Below, in pieces: positions 34,747 through 46,700 of a stretch of DNA of 64,000 bases. The translations under genes and the position numbers were made by a program. The DNA is from Adiantum capillus-veneris (Eukaryota > Streptophyta > Polypodiopsida > Polypodiales > Pteridaceae). Location: contig CM043962.1 of assembly GCA_014529385.2 (NCBI GenBank), positions 87,775,680-87,839,679 on the forward strand, in the 5' to 3' direction. The notes under the pieces are model-generated. The model saw nothing but the letters and a program-made list of their open reading frames with translations, was not told the origin of the DNA and made no database searches. The first letter of the stretch is position 1; each line of letters begins with the position of its first letter.

Positions 34747-37700
34747 GTAAATATTACAAACTTTTCTACTTGTATGCACACCTAGACTGACAAAGAATAT
34801 CTTTAGTTTAATATGCAAGGACACTTTGTGTTCCAGGAATTTGGAATTTTAGCTGAATTCTAAGTTTTTTGAAAGCACTTTTTGTGTTACAATAATTTGT
34901 ATTTTTAATTGAAATCTTACACCTTAAGATCCAGCTAGCCTTGGTGAGGGTCTAGGAGTTATAGTGAGGTTTCTAGGACTTGCCAGAGTTTTAGCCGCAT
35001 AGAATAGAGATTAGTAGTAGTCTAGGTTTTGCTCTGAGTGAGGGTCCTCTTTCACGAAGAATCCTCCTTGGTTTCTCCTTCCACTGACAATTCATGGAGG
35101 AGATCTATGCCAGCGAGTAATTTTTAATTGGTTTACGTCTGTATGTGGCAGAGCTGGTCATATGGCAGCTGGTTGCTCTAGGCGGATATAGCAGAGGCAG
35201 CATATAGTGCCTTAAGAGTGTCAGGCAGAGATTTCTAAAAGGTCAGAGATTGAGAGGGCCAAGAGGAGAGAAGCAAAGAAGAAGAGGAGAAGGCGATAGA
35301 GGCAGATAGAGATATCTCTAGTTAGATAGGTGTAGAGGCGTAGGGATCCTCCACAGGATCGACATCTTGAGGCTTTTTTTCCTTCGACAGAGATACCACC
35401 TGCTTGAACCCGCTAGGGTTCTTGGAGATATTGATCTACGTTTCAAGCTTGAGGAGGAGGTGAGACGAGCCCCCAAACAGCCCCAAATCAGCCCTCCAAA
35501 TAGCCCCAAACATGCCCCCAAATTTGCCCCCAAACAGCCCCAAACATACCCCCAAATGGCTAGTTAAAAAATATTTGACTGTACAGTTTACTGTTTTGGC
35601 GTTCCGCCCCGTTTTGGGTCAGCATTCTGGTTACACCCCATTCCGGTACGGTGTTTTGTTCCCGACCCCGTTTTGGGAGCTATACCCATTTGGAACGCCA
35701 TTTTGGAACGTTTAGGGTGCGTTCGGCCCGTTCCTTGTTATGCTGGACTCACCATTGAGAGTCCACATCGTGGTTGGGAGAGGAATGTGTGTTGGAAGAG
35801 CTTATGGTTAGAAAAAGTGGGGAAAGCAAATTCTAATGTGATCAAAGTTTGAGCACTCAAGTAGGGTGTGATACTTAGATTCGCGAACATGTTGAGGGCA
35901 TGAAGTGCATAGGTGATGAGGCTCCTTACTGGTGTCCCAACGCATTGTCTCACATCGAAGAGAGCGAGAGTTGAGTAGGATAAAGGTGATAGTGCAAATC
36001 GCACTGTAGTTAGGCGGAAAATCTACTGCAGACACACGAACATAATTGAAACTTGATAACAAACAAACTATAGTCGAGATAGGAAGTGACAGAGCTCCAC
36101 TTCTAGTTGCATTGGCCCTAGAGTTTGGAGTCCCTTTCGGTGCTTCTTTTCATATTATATCAATAAAGTCACAGAGTACAATAACCGGGGTGTCACTCTG
36201 CAACATGGAATTATGCACCGACCTGCAAAAGTGACCCCAAGGGCACACTTATATAGGCAATTAAGCCCCAAAAGCTACGGATATAGCAGTAGGCGTCCAA
36301 AAGCCAATGTTGCTTATCTAAAAGCTCCATTGTTATTTGCTGTAGTGACTGCGGCCAAAAGCTTGTACCCATGCAAGGTGGAAAGGTATGTAGTGTTTGT
36401 ATGTAGTATTAAAGGGTTTTTGTTATTAGGTACGAATAATTTCTACCCCTTTATAAAAAGCCTATAATCTAGTATACTTTAGGAGATTTGTGGTCAAAAG
36501 TGATGACGTGGCAGTCTCAATAGAAGATGAGAGAGAAAGGATTGAAAGTGACGAAGGGGCACCATTGTACGGATGTGTTGATATAGATCTCGTAAAATGC
36601 GGCGTGAATTCCGACTGATGATGTGGTGGATTCGACGCAAGATGAAGAGCTTGTTAGGCGTGCAGTTTTTAGCAATTTCTTTTGGATGCAGTGCAAGCTT
36701 TTGTTGTTTTTCGGTGAGTGGCCTTTTAACATGAGCCTTGAGGGTCACTTTTCCAGATCAGCTTTGGAGGAGATTGTAGAGCGTTGTCCTCCAGCTCTTG
36801 TACTCCGTGAAGATCAATAAAAAAGGGAAACCGAAAAGGGAAACCGAAAAGGGTGCCAAGGTTTGGGGCCTATACTTCTAGGAGTGGAACTCCGCCACCC
36901 CGTGTCTATAGTGGTGGTATTAGAATGCACCTGGAAGCTATGGAGCTGGAAGAAGAAGAAACAACAACAAAGAGGAGATGAAGAAGCAAGAGTTTGTTTT
37001 TGCCGTTAAAAGCCAAACAAACATGTTTTTGGTGCTTTTTTGTGTTTAAGAGACCTCTAAAAATCTCTTCAACAAATGAGAAATTGGACATGCAGTAAAG
37101 TTGAAGTTGATCCTCTTGACGAGCCCTATGCATTGATGCGAACAGATGTTGATTCTGACAATTTTGAAAATAAAAAAGAAATTTCATTAGTTGCAGAATA
37201 TGTCTACATGTGTCAAATTTATATATGGATGCTCTTGTTATTACGACAAGTAGTAGGATGCAGGAAGATGGCTTTACAAACATTTGGGAGTATGGAAGAC
37301 GGAGATCCACTCTTATGCAACAAGATGAACCACTTGTTTGAGATTTTGAATACTCTTTGAGAACACCATAGCATCAAGCGTCTTCACCTTCTCCCACCAC
37401 TTGGTATGGTTGGCTCGGTCTCCACTCTCTGCCGATCGCGGATGAAGACTCTTGCATGCGGTTCTATTTAGCACTAAGAAATAGCCCTCTCAGTGTTCCA
37501 CTACAAGTGGACAAACGGCCAAGCATGAGGAAGTTGTAGGCAAAGCGGGTTTCTGAATATTCCAAGAGGGAGAGAGAGCTCCGCTATGAGAACTCATGCC
37601 TCCTCTTTTTGTGGTTGAGTGTGAGGATTAGTAAAACATTATATTTAAGATTAAATTAAAACTCAAGAGACAAGAATTGATTTGATTGATTGAATGAAAT

Positions 37701-40700
37701 TGAGTACAATAGACTCCTTATATAGGAGACAAAGAATCACAAATGAAAAGACATGTCTCATGGTGAAGAGACACGACTTTAGACGTAAAGACACATCCTT
37801 GGGACGAAGAGCTGCAACCATTGGGTTGAAGGGGTGTGACTGACTTTTAGTGAAGAGGCATGTTTCTAGAGTGAAGAGTCGTGACCATCCAAGCGTAGGG
37901 GTCCTCCTTGGTTGCCACTTCTCGTATCTACAACTAGGACTAGATGTAATAATGTAACACAGGCACAATCGTGACGTTCCTTGGCATATCATCATCAAGC
38001 AAAGAATCAAAGAAATCATAATGGTCTTTTGACTCAGAATCTACAACTATATCTTTATCTGGTAACGAAGTATCACTTGGAAAAACTTCTTGCTCGAAAT
38101 CATCTTTGTCTTCATCAATTGATTCAAGGGAAATTAATGAATTAAAAAATTCATCAATAATAATTTCTGCATCCGCATCGAAAATGATGTTCGTTTCATA
38201 ATCCACTGTATCATGCCGTTTGACTTGTATACGTGAGGCTTGAATCATTCATTCCCCACGATAAGGCTCTTGTAAAACCAGTTCATGTCCATCTTTGAAC
38301 AACTTGATAGTATGCCGAAAGCTAATTGCTGGATCATACTTGAATAACCAATGCCGACCAAGAATTATGTCGTAATGTCACGTGACACATCCAATCCTAC
38401 GTGTTCGTCGACAAGCTACAACATGACCAGGGTTCAGTTTAGTCAAGTCAGTCTAGAATAAGAGTGATCTGGCACTTTTGTGAGTCTGTTCGCAGACTGT
38501 GCATGTCCAGACACTTAGAGTAGATGCATATCCTCTGGTTGCACACAACACGACCATCGGATTTCAGTCAGAACCCATCAGGAGCATTCTTACAGTGCAT
38601 AGATCTATTTTCCCTATTTTTGACATTTTCACTTATTATTTTTAAGTGACTTTTGTTGGAAACCAGGTAGGGCAATTTTGCTAAGTTTGTATATGTAGAA
38701 ACCTAGCGCTATCACTTTCTGGTAGAAGAGGCAGCAGGAGCTCCGGTTCAACAGACACCTTCTCAGCAGGACCCCCCAAGACCAAGTAGGAGCTCCGGTT
38801 CAACAGACACCTTCTCAGCAGGACCCCCCAAGACCAACGTAGCGTTTTGCCCAACAGCAGAGCCTAGCGTTTTCACTCCCAAGATCAGCCTTGGTGTTTT
38901 TTCATTGCAGAGCAACCTCGACGACCATGAGACACAGCAGATTAGCCCTAGCGATAGCAGATCCCCTGGCGACAGCAGATCAGCCCTAGCGTTAGCGTTA
39001 GCAGATTTCCTTGCAAGGTTAGTTTTCAGCCCTAGCGTTTTTGGTTTGCAGATCAACCTCAGCGTTTTTGTAGATCTTCGCGACAGAATCAGCCCATAGA
39101 CCAGCGTTTTCAGTTTTCAGTAGTTAGAACACGCAGAAGAAGTCCCGAACCTCGCAGATCTCACCTTCCCGCAACAGATCCTCGTCGCACGGTCAGATCT
39201 CCGTGCCAAACCGTTCATCAAACACACGCAAACAATGGGGTTGAAACTTGTCTTTTTGATCTAAATCTATCAAATGTGGCAAATCACAATGGAAATGCCG
39301 GTGCTTGATGCTCAATCCTTCTTGTGCTCTTTCGGATACTGTGTCATGCCAAGGAAGAGACATGGTAGGTGAATTCCTTGAATGCAAACATTCCATCTTT
39401 TCATGAGTAATCCGCATTTATCCGTGCTCATTCATGAGTGAATCGTGTTCATGATACCATATGTCATGCCTATGAAAAGGGATCACATAAGGATTGTGAC
39501 TAAAATACAGGAAAGCATCACGAATGAAATACTCGAACAATGCCTGTCGACTAATCTGCGCACACATAATACTTCTTGTGGGGTTTCTTTGGACCTCGAC
39601 TCGGGAGCCAAGATCGAGTCTTTGTGATTGATCGTATCTGCAATGAGGTTAGCTTCACTAGACAAAGTATCAACTAAACCATCATCCTTGTGAACAATCA
39701 CATCTTTATCCTGCAAATCATCATGCTCGTGAATAATCACATCTTGATCATACAAATCATCATGCTCGTGAATAATCTCACATCTTGATCATGCAAATCA
39801 TCATGCTCGTGAATAATCACATCTTGATCACGCAGATCATCATGCTTATCATTATCATGCAAATCATCATGCTTATCATTATCAAGCAAAGCATGTGTGT
39901 CGTGCTTTGGAAAAGAAGAGACTGAGAGAGTCTTCTTCTCCTGATTCTTTTCAATCTTCTCCTGCGTATTAGGAATGAGAGATGAAGAATGAACAACTTG
40001 CTCGCAATGCAATTATGTTTTTCTTTCTGCGGCCGCCAAGCGTATTTGCTCGCGCTCACGCTCTATGGTTGCCATTCTTTCTTCGTACCATGCTACGTAT
40101 TGTCTATGTTGTCGTATCATCATGTCCATCATCGACTTGATCAAAGCCTCCATCGGATTTGGTACAATCGTTGGCGTAGGTGGGGAAGGGGGAGGGTCGG
40201 AAAAACCTCCTGGTGGGGAAAATTCTTCTTCATGCTCATCACCTTCATGTAAAGTATCCATTCCGCTTCCGGGTGATGACCATACACTGAGATCTTTGGT
40301 TCTTAAGTTCACGAAGAACTTGGGTTCTTGTGGGTCTTGGGTTCTTGGGTTCTTGAGGTTCTTGAGGGGCTTGAGAGTCTTGAGGTTCCGGAGGTTCTTC
40401 TTTAGCTTGCAATTTGTGTTCGAGAAGGATCTTCTCTTACCTGAGCTCCTCTCTTTCCCACGGGTGCACCTCTTGGCGGCCTTGCGCTTACACCAAGGTT
40501 GCCTTTTCCCACCTCACGTCGATTGGCCGACCACTAAGTGCACGGTCCGCTCTCAATGAGTGAAAAGAGAAACAAGGGGAGGCTGGACAAGCCCTTCTTT
40601 CTTGGGTTTCTTGTCACTCTTCAAAAACACGATTAGGAATCGACACGCCCAAGAGGTCTTGGGTTACGTGTGACTGCAACAAGCAAAAAAATTATGTGGT

Positions 40701-43700
40701 TCTTTTCTTGAGTGATACAGAACATTGCCAAAGCTTTGATACCAATGTAAGGTGCAACGGAAGTGTATGTTGAACTTTGCTCAAGATGAGTGCTCCGAAC
40801 TGTGCTCAAGGTTCCTTTTACTTACGGAAGGGAGAGCCTTCCATTCCTTTAGTGAGAGTGAAAATGATCACAAAACAAAGTGGTAAACATTGTGAATGAA
40901 GGTACTAAGACTGAGAGATAAGAGAGAAGAATACGACATCAGAATGTTGTCAAACCCTCCTCCGAAGGCCCTACTCTCTATGGCGGGAGCGGTCTACTAT
41001 TGATTGCACAAATCTCTACAATGCAATGGACTTGCCGACGATGTCGACGATGAGATGGACTGACATCTGAAAACGCTAATGGTTGAAATCTGCAAATCTT
41101 TATCTGCTGAATTCTGATTCTATGTCGGTGACGACGGTGATGACGACGATGCGACGACGACGCATTGAAAACACAGATGCTGAAATCTGCGTTTTCTGGG
41201 CTGAATCTGCAAACTTCGGTGGATTTGACCATGCGGCGAGGATCTGCTGCCGGAAGATGAGATCTGCGAGGTTTGGGACTTGCGGTGCGGAGTCTGACTG
41301 CTGCAAATGCAAAACGCTGATGCAAGGGGTGTTCTACCGTCGAGAATCTGCAAAAACGCTAAGGGTTTTGCTGCTCTCAAAAATGCTAGGGCTGAATTTG
41401 AGTATGATGCAAAACGTTGGATAAGCAAAAATCAGCCCCAGCCTCAAATGGGTGCCCCCTCCAGCTGAGGTGTCTTGCAAATGGCTCTACAACTGCCAAG
41501 TGTCCAGTTTGCCCCTTTGAGTTAATTCCCTAGTTCCCACTCACTTATAAAGTTGTAAGTGACTTTCCGAGTGGCCCAGATTTCATTTGGTGGGCACAGG
41601 CTTCCATACTCATCAGAATTCAGTGCTAATTGGCCCGACCAGTCCCCGATTGACTGACCCAGACTCTCGATGTGAGAAACCTATTCAGCTGCAGCCGTTT
41701 CACACTGGCCATGCAATGTCCACTTGCACCTTTTCAAGGGTCCCGAGGAAACAAGTAAAAAAAAAAATATAAAAAAAATATCTAGTACTTATTTATTGAA
41801 GGCAACAAGAACTCCTGGTGACACTTGTGACACCTGGACATGCACGGTCTGCGAACAGACTCTCAAACGTGCCAGAACACTTCCTAAGCTAGCTGAACTG
41901 AATCCATGTCATGAAGTAGCTTGTCAACGTACACATAGGGTTAGATGTGTACGTGACAGAATGTGCACGTGACAGTGTGCTCCTTAGTCTTCTTCACCTA
42001 GGTCGTCTGTCTCTTCCAAGTATCCAATGGCCTCCTTATATAGGTGCAGAGAGCTGAGTCGAGCAGTGCTTCCACAACCTCCACGATTTGGATTAAAAAA
42101 AGTCACTTACTAATAATAAGCGGAAAAATGGTGGTTCAAAAAAAGGGTTCATGCATTGGAAATTGCTTATGATGTTGAATGTAATTCTAGTGATCATGGG
42201 TTGTGCAATCAGAGGGTATGCAGCTACTCTAAATGCCTGAACATGTATGGTCCGCGTACAGGCTCACAAGGTGCCAGAACACTTCTTAGGCTACCTAAAC
42301 CCTAGAAGTAGGAATAGCTTGTCCACATGCACATAGGGTTAGATGTGCACGTGACATCCCTCCCTTTTCAAGGTGAGGTACTGGTACCGAGCTGCATGGC
42401 TTCTTTATAGTCTGCCAACAACTCAAGGTAATCTATGAAAAATGCTTCATCAACCCACAGTGCCTTGTGGGTTCCTCGATCTCTGAACTTCAAAAGGTAT
42501 TGTCTTGCTTGCTTCTTTGAACCATGGCAGAACCGATGCAACAAAATTTGCTCCGTTTCCATGACTTCTGTTTCATCAATGATCTGTGGTTCTTCTTCTT
42601 CAAAAATGTCCTTTGGTGGGTCTCCTTGAAACAACTTCAACCAAGAAACATGGAAAACGTTGTGCATTGACCATGAGTTGGGCAACTGCAATTTCATAGA
42701 AACCTCATTTATCTTTTCAATGCCTGGAAAAGGACCATTCTTTTCCATACATACGAAAAGACAACTTTGGACACTTCTTTCCTACTTGCTTGAGACGTTG
42801 CTTCATGATCCTAAGGTAAACCCAATCCCCTTCCTTGATGGTAACATCCTGATGATGCTTGTTAGCCTGACGAGAATAAGATTCTCGAGCCTTGCTTAGC
42901 CGAAGCTTCACATTCTCAGTAATCTCATCCAAAGTGTAACAAACTGCTGACGTGTCGACCTACTGAAGAACGGAGCTACCGGTCGAGGGGCCTAAACCCT
43001 AAGAAGAACAAGTAGCAGAAGAAGTGTCACAAAGTGATGACGTGGTTGCTCGAGAGCAGAAACTCTAACCCTAATTTTTGCCAGAAACCCTAACTGTTGA
43101 AACCCTAATTTTGAAAATCCTAACCCTAAAACCTGCAAACCCTAATTTTGGAAACCCTAACCCTAAAACTTGCAAACCCTAATTATGGAAACCCTAACCC
43201 TAAAACCTGTAAACCCTAATTTTGTTGCCAAAAACCCTAAAACTGTAGAAACCCTAACCCTAACCCTAAGTGTAGCAAGGAGATTTTTGAAAATTGCACT
43301 GACTGATGACGTGGCAGGTTGTACGAATTTTCGTGATTTACACTGACAGCTTTTTGGCTTTGCTTTTGGACTAGATGCTTTTAAGTTTGAAGGCTTTTCA
43401 CTATAATTGCTTTTTAGGCCAAGGGCCTTTAAATATGAGGCTAGGGCTCATTCTCTGGCATGCTTCTTGGCGAAGGTGCAGCAAACTGTTGACGTGTCGA
43501 CCTACTGAAGAACGGAGCCACCGACCGAGGGGCCTAAACCCTAAGAAGAACCAGTAGCAAAAGAAGTGTCACAAAGTGATGACGTGGTTGCCCCAGAGCA
43601 AAAACCCTAACCCTAATTTCTACCAGAAACCCTAACTGTTGAAACCCTAATTTTGGAAACCCTAACCCTAAAACCTGCAAACCCTAATTATGATGCCAGA

Positions 43701-46700
43701 AACCCTAAAATTGTAAAAACCCTTACCCTAACCTAGGGGTAGCAGGGAGATTTTCAAAAATTGCGCTGGCTGATGACGTGGCAGGTTGTACGGATTTCCG
43801 TGATTTACGATGGCAACTTTTTGGCTTTGCTTTTGGACTAGATGCTTTTAAGTTTGAAGGCTTTTCACTGTAATTGCTTTTTAGGCCAAGGGCCTTTAAA
43901 TATGAGGCTAGGGCTCATTCTCTGGCATGCTTCCTTACGAAGGTGCAGAGTCTGGAGTACCTGCTTGTACTATGTTGATGCAATATAAAGAAATATCGAA
44001 AGGGGCGCCAAGGTTTGGGGCCAGTACTCTCTGGGGTGGAATTCCGCCACTCCATGTCGCGTGTCATCTCTCTCTCTTTCAGTTCAGTTGTTATTGAAGT
44101 GCTAAAAAGCGTGTTTAGTCTGTTCTTTTCTATTGGCACGTGGTGCTCGCCTTGTGACACAAAGACTGGCTCTCACTATTTGCATTAGGCAACTGATGCC
44201 AATAGGTAAACCCAATCCCCTTCCTTGATAGTAACATCCTGACGATGCTTGTTAGCTTGACGAGAATAAGATTCCCGAGCCTTGCTTAGCCAAAGCTTCA
44301 CATTCTCAGTAATCTCATCCAAAGACTGGCTCTCACTATTGGCATCAGGCAACTGATTGACCGATCGAGTCAACAAAGACTGAAACGGACAACCAAATGC
44401 TGCCTCATATGGAGTTCTACCAATGGCATTAGAAGGACTCATCCTCAGATAGTTTGGACTTCGATGATAACATATTTTACGCAAAGAAGAAGGATTTCTA
44501 TAAAGCCAACTAGTATGACTTCCTCGAAGATAAGAGCAAGAAAGTTAGAGAATTTAAAGAAGGTGGATAGTCAATTAAGTTTGACACTTTTTTTGGATTC
44601 CGAGATGCTTCGAGAGCTTTGGCCTTCATACAGCAGTTTGTCATAGCTTTCTCCGGAGGGCATTACTCAGAGCACTAAGATTCGGAGGGCTACCTCTTTC
44701 TTGAAGGGAAATGCTCAAACATGGTGGTCCACTCTTCTATTGAACAAGGAAGCGCCAATTAAATGGCTGAAATTCAAAAGGCTTTTTATTTCTTCTTGGT
44801 TGACTCGGGAGTACGAACAAGATATACGAATTGCTTGGAATCATCTTTGGATGACCAAGAGAGATTCTCTGGACGCACATTGTGAGAGATTTTGGAGCTC
44901 TTTTCTACCAGTCTCTTCATTTAAGATCTCATTTAAAGAACAGATTGAGCGGTTTTGCTGCGGACTTCCTACAGAGATCCGAGATCACTGCTTAGAACAA
45001 AAGTCAAATTCTATTCAAGAATTGATGGGTTATGCGAAACGGGGTTTTGCCATACATTTAGGTAATTTGACTTACCCCACATATGAGATCATGATTTAGA
45101 AAACCGAACAGACTTCTAATAATGAAAGTAGAAAGAAGAAGAGCCCCCAAGAAAAGAACAGAATGAAGAAAGGCCAGAGAGTTCGAAAGCAGCTGAGGAA
45201 CGTGGACGAAAAGGCAAGATGAAAGTAGGACTGGTTCCAGATTGCATGGGTACTGACCCAAGCACGATTGATGAAAGTACAGAACTTTGCCGAGCTTGGG
45301 GCAAAGTGAAAGATCAAGAAGCCTTGATTTTCTTTGATGGAGGAGCCAAGGCCAACTTCATTTCACCTGAATTGGCGGCATGGCTTGAGATTACACCGAA
45401 TCAGATGGGACCACAAGCAGAGGCAGTTCTAGCGGCAACCGACAGGGACGTGGCCATTACACCTGTCATTGGCAAACTTCGGTTGCATTGTCAGGGGTAT
45501 TTGGTGCACGAGGACTTCTACATAATGCCCTTGGAAGGTTGTGGTGTCCTCTTGGGAGTCCCTTGGTACCATAAGAACAACGCCGTGGTCGATTATCGGG
45601 CGAAGAAAGCGACATTGACTACTTAAAAGGGCCGAAACATTGTACTTGATGTGAATCTGAAGAGCGAGTCTGTCCCTATTGTATCGGCTTCGGCTGTTTT
45701 GAAATTAATGAAATCCAGTCTGTTTGTTTAGTCGATCTTTTTGAAAGAGTTGAATGATGAACATAGAACAAATATGTCTGAACTTGATAAAGAACGCCAA
45801 GATTTTCTCCACACTCATGCCGATTGCTTTTCTGAAGGCCTGCCAGGCGAGTTGCCACCAGCAAGATCATACCATTGATCTGATACCTGGAAGCACACCA
45901 CCGAACCGGCCACCTTGCCATGTGAGCCGAGCCCGGAATGAAGAGATTATGAACCAACTGAAAGACCTCTTTGAAAAGGGTCTTATCCAGCCGAGTACTT
46001 CATCTTATTGCTCTCCAATGTTGTTTTTGAAGAAAGACGGATCTTGGAGAATGTGCATTGATTATAGAGCTCAACAAAATCACCATCAAGAGAAGATTTC
46101 CGATTCCCAAGATCGATGGTATTCTTGACCGACTACAGGGATCCTCTTGTTTCAGCAGGATCAATTTGAAGAGCGAATATCATCAAATCTGAATCGCACC
46201 GGGAGATGTCTACAAGACAGCTTTTTGGACGACCTTCGGTTTATTAGAATTTTTGGTGATGCCTTTTGGCCTTACCAATGCTCCAATGACTTGTAACCGA
46301 ATGGCGGACATGATTTTCAGAGAGTACAGATCTTTTGTTGGCACTTTCTTTGATGACATTATTGTCTTCTCCAAGGATGAGGCAGAACATAGAGAACATC
46401 TGCTACAGGTCTTTCAGGCATTGCGGGATCACAAGTTGGTGATCAATGCAAAGAAGAGTGAATTTTTCTTATCAGAGATACAATTTTTGGGACACATCGT
46501 CTCAGCAGCAGGAGTGTAGATGGACCCGGCCAAGATTGAGACTATACGTGATTGGTCAGATTTGAAGAATGTCCATGAAGTTAGAAGCTTCTTGGGTTTA
46601 TGTTCTTACTACCGGCGGTTTATTAGAAAGTTTGCAGAGGTTGCTTCCCCTTTGCATATTTTGACACAGAAAGGAGTCCCCTTCTCGTGGGGACCCGTAG

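Noticed and set aside
39690-39890. CRISPR array
   Set aside because: The 39-bp units are directly abutting without unique spacers, the context is a retroelement coding frame, and the organism is a plant.
43066-43728. True interstitial telomere tract
   Set aside because: The CCCTAA motifs are short, separated by unrelated text, and lie within a TG...CA insertion duplicated as a 542-bp unit, so they belong to the LTR.
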